This document shows positions 1 to 6,804 of a DNA stretch of 35,657 bases, piece after piece. The stretch's first letter is position 1, and the number at the start of each line of letters is the position of its first letter. A program made the position numbers and the translations under genes. Origin of the DNA: Candidatus Choladousia intestinigallinarum. GTDB taxonomy: Bacteria; Bacillota; Clostridia; Lachnospirales; Lachnospiraceae. The notes under the pieces are model-generated. The model made no database searches, was not told the DNA's origin, and saw only the letters and a program-made list of their open reading frames with translations. The stretch lies in NCBI GenBank assembly GCA_018712605.1, contig DVGR01000058.1, positions 1 to 35,657 on the forward strand, written 5' to 3'.

Positions 1-57
1 TCTCGACTCTATGCTGTAATGGTTTCATTACACATATTGATAAATTTTTTCATAATA

Positions 58-85
58 GCCTCCGGTGTACCAGAACACCGGGGGC
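58..85. repeat. Strong short hairpin at the left edge
   Basis: Positions 62-68 (CCGGTGT) pair perfectly with 75-81 (ACACCGG). Pairing extends through a G-U pair to 58-60/83-85, around a 6-nt loop. No T-run follows closely on either strand, so it is not a clean terminator. It may be the end of a gene lying outside the window. Nothing else is recognisable in 1-120. Confidence 0.45.
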
Positions 86-111
86 ACTCCTCATTTTAGA
101 CTGTTTTTTGG

Positions 112-147
112 TTTCCAAAAAAGGAGCGCATCCAAAGATGCCGCTCC
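112..147 (-). terminator. Rho-independent terminator of the 155-4026 gene cluster
   Basis: On the minus strand a GGAGCG-G-CATC arm pairs with GATG-CGCTCC (123-147) around a short TTTG loop. A run of Ts follows (the A-run at about 117-122). A matching A-run precedes it (T-run 149-156 on the plus strand), so it could work in both directions. It lies just after the stop of the small gene at 155. Confidence 0.8.
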
Positions 148-154
148 CGTTTTT

Positions 155-418
155 TTATTCCTCCAGTATCTGTATCTCCAGATAGTCAAATGGAACTTCC
201 TCCATAAAGCTGTCCTGGTAGAATCTGGCCTTGCTCCGCCGTTTAAATTCCTTAATAGTAGAGTCCAGCCAAATAGGCTTCCCAAGATCAAATTCATAGC
301 AGATTTCTTCCAGCGCCCGAAAAATTTTATGGGTTCTGGTATCTTCGCTCTCTTCCTCCACAACCGTATCCCGCAGCATCCGGTTGTCCTTCCACAGCTT
401 CCCCCACATTCGGAACAT
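155..418 (-). CDS. Small conserved-looking protein of unknown function (87 aa)
   Basis: I do not recognise a family. The 87-residue product is charged and soluble, has no signal peptide or membrane segment, begins with an aromatic/basic stretch (MFRMWGKLWKDN) and ends acidic (LEIQILEE). The start is well supported: an AAGGAGGAC ribosome binding site lies 5-6 nt upstream of the ATG. It is only 14 nt downstream of the serine hydrolase stop and directly before a terminator, so it is probably the last cistron of the esterase-MscS-hydrolase cluster. The overlapping plus-strand frame at 65-436 has no comparable ribosome binding site. Confidence 0.75.
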   Translation of the reverse strand: MFRMWGKLWKDNRMLRDTVVEEESEDTRTHKIFRALEEICYEFDLGKPIWLDSTIKEFKRRSKARFYQDSFMEEVPFDYLEIQILEE

Positions 419-432
419 ATCTGTCCTCCTTC

Positions 433-1572
433 TTAGTCACCATTAAAATACTCATATACTTCCGATGAAAGATTCTGAATCCTGGATATGGCTTCATCCG
501 AGCTGTTCCAGTCACTGGAAAGCACCACCAGTATGTAGTCACAGGCGTCCGAATAAACGATGGCCGCATCATTTTGGGTATTGTCCATCTCTCCCGTCTT
601 ATTGCCGCAGAGCACTCCCTCCGGCAGCCCTGCGGGAATTTTATATCTGGTATTCTGGTTCAGCATCATCTCTTCGATCTCCATGCTGACCTCCCGGTTT
701 ACCCACTCTCTCCGGTAAATATCCTCCAGAAGCTTTCCGCAGTCATCCGCAGCCACCTGATTGTAGTTTCCCGTTCCCGTATTAGTATTTGGATCGTTGA
801 AACCATTGTACTCCACTGTGAAATCGCTGAAATCATACTCTTCAATAAAAGCGTTTACTTCCGCAATCCCCGCCTCATAGCTGGAATCCCCCAGCCGGTA
901 CAAAAGCTCATTGGAGGCAGCATTGTCGCTGTAGGAAATCATATCGTTCACCAGAGACATAATCTCATCCGTCCGCTCCAGATCCCCGCTTTCAAAGGCC
1001 TTGTATACTGTCCCCATAATAAACAGCTTCATGACGCTGGCAGACTTCATCGGCTGGTCATTGATGGTAAAGCTCTCGTTTGAGGTCAGGTTTTTCACGT
1101 ACACGGACCATACCCCGTCATAACCTGAAAGCTCTGTCTCCAGGCTGGCCCGCAGATTCTCCAGCCCTCCATCCTCCAGAGTTTCCTCTTCTGATTCCTC
1201 CGGTGGAAAATCCACCTGATACTGCCACATTCTGCCGGCATGCTGGAGATCCCAAAGCCTGATCCCAGAATCTTCCTGGGGCATAGCCATAGGAATCTGA
1301 AATTCTCCTCCCACTCTCGCCCTTAAGTTCTGCAGCTGCATCTCCTCGGACTCCTGCTGCTCCTGGGGTGTAAGAGTCTCCGGCTCCGTCTCAGACTCCA
1401 TGATACTCTCCGTCTCCGTCATACTTTCCGTCTCAAGAGTGACGGAACTGGAGGACGATTCCCTGGCCAGCTCCGGCACAGTCAGAAACAGAAAAAAACA
1501 GATAAACAGAAGGAACAGCAGAAGCTCTGTCTTATTATCTTTATATTTTTCTTTAATTTTGTTCCAATCCAT
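433..1572 (-). CDS. Membrane-anchored class A beta-lactamase-like serine hydrolase
   Basis: Predicted extracellular serine hydrolase of the penicillin-binding/class A beta-lactamase superfamily (beta-lactamase2 type). Residues 16-32 form one hydrophobic anchor. A Ser/Glu/Thr-rich linker follows (about 38-80), then the catalytic domain from about 135. Visible motifs are SVMK at 179-182 (nucleophile and general base Lys), SDN at 215-217 and KTG at 325-327, all in canonical order and spacing. A clear ExxLN omega-loop motif is absent, which argues against true beta-lactamase activity and for a house-keeping peptidoglycan or other hydrolase. Its start lies 6 nt after the MscS stop and its stop 14 nt before the small 87-aa gene, so it is co-transcribed. 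Family is confident, substrate unknown. Confidence 0.85.
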   Translation of the reverse strand: MDWNKIKEKYKDNKTELLLFLLFICFFLFLTVPELARESSSSSVTLETESMTETESIMESETEPETLTPQEQQESEEMQLQNLRARVGGEFQIPMAMPQEDSGIRLWDLQHAGRMWQYQVDFPPEESEEETLEDGGLENLRASLETELSGYDGVWSVYVKNLTSNESFTINDQPMKSASVMKLFIMGTVYKAFESGDLERTDEIMSLVNDMISYSDNAASNELLYRLGDSSYEAGIAEVNAFIEEYDFSDFTVEYNGFNDPNTNTGTGNYNQVAADDCGKLLEDIYRREWVNREVSMEIEEMMLNQNTRYKIPAGLPEGVLCGNKTGEMDNTQNDAAIVYSDACDYILVVLSSDWNSSDEAISRIQNLSSEVYEYFNGD

Positions 1573-1578
1573 GCTTTG

Positions 1579-2424
1579 TCACTCCCGTTCCTCTCCGGCT
1601 GGCCTCTGAATCCAAATTTCCCGCTGAGGAAAAGGAATCGTAAGTCCCGCCCGATCAAACTCTTCTTTTATTCTCTCATTCATACGCCACCGCACTGGAT
1701 GGTAGTTTTCTGTCAGCACCCAGCACCTCATACCGATGACGATGCTGCTCTCCCCTAGTTCATCCACAAACACCTGCCGGTCCCGGTCGTCCAGCACATC
1801 CGCATCCTGCTCCATTAGGCTCCCCAGAATCTCTTTCGCTTTTTGAATATTATCCCTGTAAGAAATCCCCACTTTAAGCTCCAATTGCCGCTTGTCCGAA
1901 CCTGTGACGTTCACAATCACATTGTTGGCAAGATTTCCGTTGGGAACGATAATCCTCCTGTTGTCCAAAGCCTGAAGAGTTGTGTACAGAATCTCTATCT
2001 TGGACACCGTTCCTTCCTCCCCCTGGGTGATAATATAATCCCCCACCCGGAAAGGCTGGAACAGCAGAATCAAAAATCCGCCAGCCAGGTTCGACAGTCC
2101 TCCCTGCAGGGCCAGGCCAATGGCCACGCCGCCGGAGGCCACAATAGCGGCCACAGAAGACTCCTGCAGCCCGAACTGGCTTCCGATTCCCAGAACCAGA
2201 ACTATATACAGAGTTATTTTGGTTATGGAGGCCGTGAAAGTAACCACTCCCGCCTGAACCCTGGCCCGTTCCAGCGCCCTCTTCAGTACCCGGATAATCT
2301 GGTCAATGACTTTTTTGCCTATGAAGTATACCGCAATGCAGAGTATCACCTTCAGGCCGAACTTTAAAATATCCGGAAGATATTTCTGCGCATAATCCCC
2401 GGCTTTATCAAACATGCTTTCCAT
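1579..2424 (-). CDS. MscS-type small-conductance mechanosensitive channel
   Basis: A 281-residue MscS-family channel that would release osmolytes on hypo-osmotic shock. There are N-terminal transmembrane helices at about 20-40, 60-85 and 88-128. The third carries the Gly/Ala-rich pore signature (ASGGVAIGLALQGG, then LSNLAGG). The MscS beta domain follows, with the FRVGDYI motif at its entrance, then an alpha/beta C-terminal vestibule. Length is typical for the short MscS class. Of two in-frame ATGs (2424 and 2415) the first is chosen because AGGAGG lies 9-10 nt upstream. It sits 39 nt after the carboxylesterase with no terminator between, and 6 nt before the serine hydrolase. Confidence 0.92.
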   Translation of the reverse strand: MESMFDKAGDYAQKYLPDILKFGLKVILCIAVYFIGKKVIDQIIRVLKRALERARVQAGVVTFTASITKITLYIVLVLGIGSQFGLQESSVAAIVASGGVAIGLALQGGLSNLAGGFLILLFQPFRVGDYIITQGEEGTVSKIEILYTTLQALDNRRIIVPNGNLANNVIVNVTGSDKRQLELKVGISYRDNIQKAKEILGSLMEQDADVLDDRDRQVFVDELGESSIVIGMRCWVLTENYHPVRWRMNERIKEEFDRAGLTIPFPQREIWIQRPAGEERE

Positions 2425-2463
2425 GGGAAACCTTCCTCCTAACAGCCGCCAAAATCCCAGAAT

Positions 2464-4026
2464 TTAATGCTGGAGATTTTCCGCCTCTTCCATTATGAAG
2501 GGGCCTGTAGCTTCTCTGTGGAGACGCACCAGCTCATGGTCGAAATTTTTCCGCAGAGTGCAGGTCTCATCGAATACAAGAACCTGCTCTTCATCCTTCC
2601 CGCATTTTTTCCAGTCAAGGCCCGGCACAAAGGGCCTGCTCTCCCTGGCAAAGCTGATCCACGCTCCGAAAACCGCATCCTGAAGCTTCTCCATTACCCC
2701 TGGTGTCCTGCAGATGGGAATCCGATCCGCATTGTGAAATACGTAAGGAATCTCCGAGCAGTGCCATGCGCACTTCCCATCGTCCATGGGAAACTCATAG
2801 GCAAAGACATAGGAATATGTCTCGCTCTCAGAAGACTTGCTCCGCTCTTCTATAAAATCCATAGTCGGAGCCCGGAACACATTGTCCAAGGAGAGCAGAT
2901 CCAGAAGGCATTTCTCAGGATAGGCTATTTTAAACAATTCCGCAAGACGTTCAGCGTAAGTTCCAAATTTTTCTTTCAGGATCTCCAGGATTTTTTCCTC
3001 TTCAAGATCATATTTCCCCGGAAATCCCGGGCCGAAATCAAATTCCCCAAAAGCGGTGCCGATGATCACCGGTATTTTCCTGGCGTGGGGTCTGAAACCT
3101 ACTTCTCTGGGATCTCCCAGATAGAAATCATTGGGCTTTGGATTTTCTCCCACATAGTATCCCTGCTTTTTAAGACCGGGAGATACCTTCAGCCAGGCAT
3201 CGGCAAGCTGTCTGTAGGGAATCGTCTCCAGCTCCTTCACCTGATCCTTCCCCAGTCCCAGTTCCTCCAGCAGGGCTTCTGTGATTCTCCTGCCGTCTCC
3301 CTCTCCTGCGTCCAGAAACCCTTCTATGACGCCGCTCTGGATAATTCCCTTGTGAAACAATCCATCCGCCTCAGGAGTCTGCATCAGGGTCCAGACCTTC
3401 ATTCCCCCTCCAGACTGCCCGAAAAGGGTCACGTTCTCCGGGTCCCCCCCGAAGCTGCGAATATTCTCCTGTATCCATCTCAGAGCCGCAATCATATCGT
3501 CATTGCCTGCATTGGCAGAATTTTCATACTCTTCCCCAAAGGGAGAAAGATCCAGATACCCCAGAATGTTCAGCCTGTGATTCAGAGAAACCACTACCAC
3601 ATCTCCATAGCGGCTCATATTCTCCCCATCGTAGGCTTCCTGCTCAATGGATGAGCCTGCGGAAAATCCGCCTCCGTGCAGCCATACCATCACCGGCTTC
3701 TTAGCCTGGGGATCCAGGCTGCCGGTCCAAATATTCAGATACTGGCAGTTCTCATCCATAGGCCAGTAGCGGTGGGGAATCAGCGCCTCGCAGCTTGGCG
3801 TATCCTGAGTCAGAAGCGGACAGACAAACCCGTAGGACAGAGCGTCCCGGATGCCGGACCAGGGCTTCACCGGCTCCGGCCTGTGAAAGCGGCGGGCCTG
3901 GGCGTATTTAATGCCGTGAAAAGTGTAAATCCCGTTAGTCTGAAACCCTCTGATTTTCCCTTGGACGGTCTGTGCCACCGGGAAATCCGTAGTGCATATA
4001 AAATTCTGTGTCCTTTTTTCTTTCAT
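2464..4026 (-). CDS. Type-B carboxylesterase / para-nitrobenzyl esterase family
   Basis: Full-length (520 aa) alpha/beta-hydrolase of the carboxylesterase type B family, hydrolysing carboxylic esters. No signal peptide is seen, so it is probably cytoplasmic. The oxyanion-hole HGGG is at 117-120. The nucleophile elbow reads GQSGG with Ser205, where most members have GESAGG. The likely acid is Glu328 and the likely His is H422 in HCSEIPYVF, matching the usual HxxEIPYVF. The start follows an AAAGGGG ribosome binding site. It is first in a minus-strand cluster with mscS and is divergent from the GntR-ABC operon. The physiological substrate cannot be told. Confidence 0.9.
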   Translation of the reverse strand: MKEKRTQNFICTTDFPVAQTVQGKIRGFQTNGIYTFHGIKYAQARRFHRPEPVKPWSGIRDALSYGFVCPLLTQDTPSCEALIPHRYWPMDENCQYLNIWTGSLDPQAKKPVMVWLHGGGFSAGSSIEQEAYDGENMSRYGDVVVVSLNHRLNILGYLDLSPFGEEYENSANAGNDDMIAALRWIQENIRSFGGDPENVTLFGQSGGGMKVWTLMQTPEADGLFHKGIIQSGVIEGFLDAGEGDGRRITEALLEELGLGKDQVKELETIPYRQLADAWLKVSPGLKKQGYYVGENPKPNDFYLGDPREVGFRPHARKIPVIIGTAFGEFDFGPGFPGKYDLEEEKILEILKEKFGTYAERLAELFKIAYPEKCLLDLLSLDNVFRAPTMDFIEERSKSSESETYSYVFAYEFPMDDGKCAWHCSEIPYVFHNADRIPICRTPGVMEKLQDAVFGAWISFARESRPFVPGLDWKKCGKDEEQVLVFDETCTLRKNFDHELVRLHREATGPFIMEEAENLQH

Positions 4027-4119
4027 TTCAATCCCCTTTCCGCTTGTCTCAAAACAGACCAGCCAAACAGTTACATGAATTTTATCACAGCCACAGCCAA
4101 TCGTCTATAATTATTCGTA

Positions 4120-4172
4120 GCAAACAGTATATAACACTTGACAACTGACATATGCTGTTATATACTGTTTGC
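4120..4172 (+). promoter_or_regulatory. Promoter TTGACA-17-TATACT inside a perfect 17-bp inverted-repeat operator
   Basis: GCAAACAGTATATAACA at 4120-4136 is repeated as its exact reverse complement at 4156-4172, with 19 bp between. A consensus SigA promoter lies within: -35 TTGACA at 4138-4143, 17-bp spacer, -10 TATACT at 4161-4166. The right arm covers the -10 and the left arm abuts the -35. The ribosome binding site AGGAGGT follows at 4178-4183. YtrA-type GntR repressors are known to autoregulate through long dyads of this kind, so this is the predicted operator of the gene at 4191. Confidence 0.9.
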
Positions 4173-4190
4173 GAACAGGAGGTAAACAGT

Positions 4191-4562
4191 ATGAATCTGA
4201 TTATTAACACAACCCTGATGGTTCCCATCTATGAACAGATTATAGACCAGATAAAGAAACTGATCCGGGATGGCGAACTGAAGGAAAATGACGCTCTGCC
4301 CTCTGTTCGTTCTCTGTCAAAAGAACTGAAAATCAGTGCTCTGACCGTCAAGAAAGCGTACGATAACTTGGAAGCAGAGGGGTTTACGGTAACGGTTCAC
4401 GGAAAAGGAACTTACGTGGCAGCCGCAAATACCGAGCTTTTGCTGGAGGAACAAAAGAAAGAGCTGGAAGCCGATTTGGAAATGGCCATTCAAAAAGGCA
4501 GGCGATACGGAATCAGTGATGAAGAAATACGAAGCTTATTTGAGTTAATTCTGGAGGGTTAA
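4191..4562 (+). CDS. GntR-family transcriptional regulator, YtrA subfamily
   Basis: A 123-residue regulator with an N-terminal winged helix-turn-helix (IYEQIIDQIKKLIRDGELKE through LPSVRSLSKELKIS and the wing VHGKGTYV). A short C-terminal helical tail replaces a large effector domain, the hallmark of the YtrA subfamily. The start at 4191 is chosen because AGGAGGT lies 8 nt upstream; the longer frame from 4152 would start inside the operator. Three nt separate it from the ABC ATPase, so it is co-transcribed. Inference: it represses its own operon by binding the 4120-4172 dyad, as YtrA does in Bacillus, probably relieved by a cell-envelope signal. Confidence 0.92.
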   Translation: MNLIINTTLMVPIYEQIIDQIKKLIRDGELKENDALPSVRSLSKELKISALTVKKAYDNLEAEGFTVTVHGKGTYVAAANTELLLEEQKKELEADLEMAIQKGRRYGISDEEIRSLFELILEG

Positions 4563-4564
4563 GT

Positions 4565-5416
4565 ATGCTGAAAATTGATCATTTGCAAAAACAGTATGGC
4601 TCTTTTTCTCTGGACTGCTCCCTGCAGGTGCAGCCTGGCTGCATTACAGGCCTGGTGGGACAGAACGGCGCAGGAAAAAGCACAACTTTCAAGGCAGTTC
4701 TGGGACTGATCTCTTTAGACGGAGGCGAAATCCAGATTCTGGGCAAAGACATCGGAAAATTTACCGCAAGAGACCGGCAGAACCTGGGCGTCGTCCTATC
4801 GAACTCTGGGTTCAGCGGATATCTTGCCGTGAAGGACTTAGTGCCGATCCTGAAAAATCTCTACAAGGATTTCGATTCTGCTTTTTTTCTCCAGCAGGTG
4901 CAGAAATTCGACCTGCCTTTGGATAAAAAAATTATGGCCTTTTCCACCGGCATGAAAGCAAAGCTGAAGGTTCTCTGCGCCGTCTCCCATAAGGCAAAGC
5001 TGCTGCTTTTGGACGAACCTACGGCAGGGCTTGACGTGGTGGCCAGGGAAGCGGTTCTCGACATCCTCAGGGAGTATATGTCAGAGGATGAGGAACGCTC
5101 GATTCTCATTAGTTCCCATGTCTCCAGCGACATAGAGTCTCTCTGTGACGATCTCTATATGATCCATAAAGGGCGGATTATTCTTCACGAAGATACGGAT
5201 GTGCTTCTTGACAGCTACGGCCTCATTAAGGCAGCTCCGAAGCTGTATGAAGCTCTGGACAAACAATATATCCTGCGCCGCAGGAGAGAAAGCTACGGCT
5301 TTAGCTGCCTTACGAACCAGCGGCAGTACTATGCGGAAAATTATCCCCAGGCAGCCATTGAAAAGGGCAGCGTGGATGAGGTGATTTCCATGATGATACA
5401 GGGGGAAGAGATATGA
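4565..5416 (+). CDS. ABC transporter ATP-binding protein (YtrB-like)
   Basis: Nucleotide-binding subunit of an ABC-2 type exporter, 283 aa. Walker A is GQNGAGKS (32-39), the signature reads FSTGM (126-130) in place of LSGGQ, Walker B is LLLLDEP (146-152) with catalytic Glu151, and the switch His is H185. The FSTGM form is seen in other exporters of this subfamily and does not suggest inactivity. It follows the GntR gene by 2 nt and overlaps the permease by 4 nt (ATGA), which indicates translational coupling. Substrate unknown; related GntR-ABC modules respond to cell-wall antibiotics. Confidence 0.93.
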   Translation: MLKIDHLQKQYGSFSLDCSLQVQPGCITGLVGQNGAGKSTTFKAVLGLISLDGGEIQILGKDIGKFTARDRQNLGVVLSNSGFSGYLAVKDLVPILKNLYKDFDSAFFLQQVQKFDLPLDKKIMAFSTGMKAKLKVLCAVSHKAKLLLLDEPTAGLDVVAREAVLDILREYMSEDEERSILISSHVSSDIESLCDDLYMIHKGRIILHEDTDVLLDSYGLIKAAPKLYEALDKQYILRRRRESYGFSCLTNQRQYYAENYPQAAIEKGSVDEVISMMIQGEEI

Positions 5417-6066
5417 AAGGATTATTAATCAAGGATTTTAAACTGACACTGAAACAGAAAAGCTCTTTATTGATAATTGTTGTCCTTGCGGTCTTTATGG
5501 CAGCTGCCGCGGAGGATGCCTCGTATATAATCGGTTATCTTTCTGTAGTCGGCTCTCTGTTTACTTTAAGCTCCGTCAGCTACGATGAATTTGACAATGG
5601 GAATCTCTTTCTTTTTTCCCTCCCCTTCACCAGAAAGGAGTACGTGCTGGAGAAATATGGCTTCGGGATCATCCTGGGAGGCGGGTTCTGGCTGTTGGCT
5701 TCTCTTCTGGGCATTTTGTCGCAGTTCATTAAAAGCCAGACGATACCCGGCCATACTCTGGCCGTGGCTGTAGGCACATTGCCTGCCGTTTTTATAATTT
5801 TGGCTCTGTCCCTCCCCATACAGCTTAAATACGGGGCAGAAAAAGGCCGGATTGCTCTCCTGGGGCTCTTTGGCGTCATCGTTATTTTCGGCCTGGTGGG
5901 GCCAAAATTTTCAGATATGCTCGGTTTTGACCTGGCAGGAATCATAAACAGGGCTGCTCTCTTAAATCCGCAGATGCTGTCCGCAGCCATCCTGGCCTTT
6001 TCTGTTTTGCTGCTGCTTTTATCCTGCAAAATCAGCATAGGGATCGTCATGAAAAAAGACTTCTGA
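5413..6066 (+). CDS. ABC-2 transporter permease
   Basis: A 217-residue integral membrane protein with about six hydrophobic segments (near 18-32, 38-55, 80-104, 115-132, 145-163, 188-212). It matches the short ABC-2 permeases paired with YtrB-like ATPases. The N-terminus (MKGLLIKDFKLTLKQK) is typical of these permeases, where a cytosolic amphipathic helix precedes TM1. It overlaps the ATPase stop by 4 nt. No terminator is visible before the cobO-like gene, but a separate promoter appears at 6087. Confidence 0.88.
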   Translation: MKGLLIKDFKLTLKQKSSLLIIVVLAVFMAAAAEDASYIIGYLSVVGSLFTLSSVSYDEFDNGNLFLFSLPFTRKEYVLEKYGFGIILGGGFWLLASLLGILSQFIKSQTIPGHTLAVAVGTLPAVFIILALSLPIQLKYGAEKGRIALLGLFGVIVIFGLVGPKFSDMLGFDLAGIINRAALLNPQMLSAAILAFSVLLLLLSCKISIGIVMKKDF

Positions 6067-6086
6067 TTTCCTTTGCCCCAAAGGTA

Positions 6087-6095
6087 TGTTATAAT
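6087..6095 (+). promoter_or_regulatory. Extended -10 promoter for the cobO-like gene
   Basis: TG-T-TATAAT at 6087-6095 is a perfect extended -10 element. The region 17 bp upstream (TTTCCT) is a poor -35, which extended -10 promoters tolerate. It lies about 50 nt before the ATG at 6144. Confidence 0.55.
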
Positions 6096-6143
6096 CATGA
6101 ACAGGTTCAGAAATTCTGATGCCAAAGCAGAAAGGAGATACCT

Positions 6144-6683
6144 ATGGAAAATAAAAAAGCCACCGGCCTGGTGCATATTTACTGTGGGGACGGCAAAGGA
6201 AAGACGACTACCGGCATGGGGCTGTGCATCCGGGCTGCCGGTTACGGATTGAAGGTACTGATCTACCAGTTTATGAAGGACAATTCTACCAGTGAGAGGA
6301 AAATTCTGGCTCTCTCCGACCAGATCACTCTCCTAGAGGGGCTTCCCCAGGAAAAATTCAGCTTTCAGATGTCCCCGCAGGAGAAGGAAGAGCGGAAAGC
6401 TTATTATACGAAGCAGTTTCAGGCGGCTGTCTCTAAAGCTGCAGAGGAAGGTTATGACCTGGTCTTCTTCGATGAAATCATCTATACCATCCAGGCGGGA
6501 CTGTTGGATGAGCAGCCGGTTCTTGATTTTCTAAAGAACAAACCGGAGGGCCTTGAGGTCATTCTCACCGGCCAGGGGCCAAGTCCTGCTCTTATAGAGG
6601 CCGCCGACTACGTTTCTGAGATTCGCAAAATCAAACATCCCTTTGACAAAGGGATCCCGGCCCGTGCCGGCATTGAACGGTAA
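6144..6683 (+). CDS. cobO: Cob(I)yrinic acid a,c-diamide adenosyltransferase (CobO/BtuR type)
   Basis: ATP:corrinoid adenosyltransferase that attaches the 5'-deoxyadenosyl group to cob(I)alamin or its precursor. The P-loop is GDGKGKTT (15-22), followed by the family motifs GMGLCIRAAGYG and YQFMK. The C-terminus carries the family ending HPFDKGIPARAGIE. Length (179 aa) is normal for the short form without the N-terminal extension. The ribosome binding site is AAAGGAGAT 5 nt upstream. No other cobalamin gene is present nearby and no cobalamin riboswitch precedes it, so it probably serves corrinoid salvage. Family assignment is secure. Confidence 0.93.
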   Translation: MENKKATGLVHIYCGDGKGKTTTGMGLCIRAAGYGLKVLIYQFMKDNSTSERKILALSDQITLLEGLPQEKFSFQMSPQEKEERKAYYTKQFQAAVSKAAEEGYDLVFFDEIIYTIQAGLLDEQPVLDFLKNKPEGLEVILTGQGPSPALIEAADYVSEIRKIKHPFDKGIPARAGIER

Positions 6684-6704
6684 AACGGGCTGTGGAATAG
6701 TAAG

Positions 6705-6766
6705 AAGAGGCAGTCCCGCAGAGAACTCGGATCTTAAAAAGCCCGAATTCTGCAGGATTGCCTCTT
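6705..6766. repeat. 18-bp imperfect inverted repeat between convergent genes
   Basis: 6705-6722 and 6749-6766 are reverse complements at 16 of 18 positions, one mismatch forming G-U on the plus strand, around a 26-nt loop. It lies between the ends of the cobO-like gene and the LtaS-like gene. No T-run follows on either side, so terminator function is only inferred from its position. Confidence 0.5.
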
Positions 6767-6804
6767 GGTTAATATTTCAAAAATTCTGCCGTTGTCCAAT
6801 TCGA

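Noticed and set aside
433-1572. Annotation as an antibiotic-resistance beta-lactamase
   Set aside because: The omega-loop ExxLN motif is not visible and the operon context is not that of a resistance gene, so only the superfamily is claimed.
2467-3654. 395-residue plus-strand open frame opposite the carboxylesterase
   Set aside because: The minus-strand frame carries a full catalytic triad; this one has no recognisable motif.
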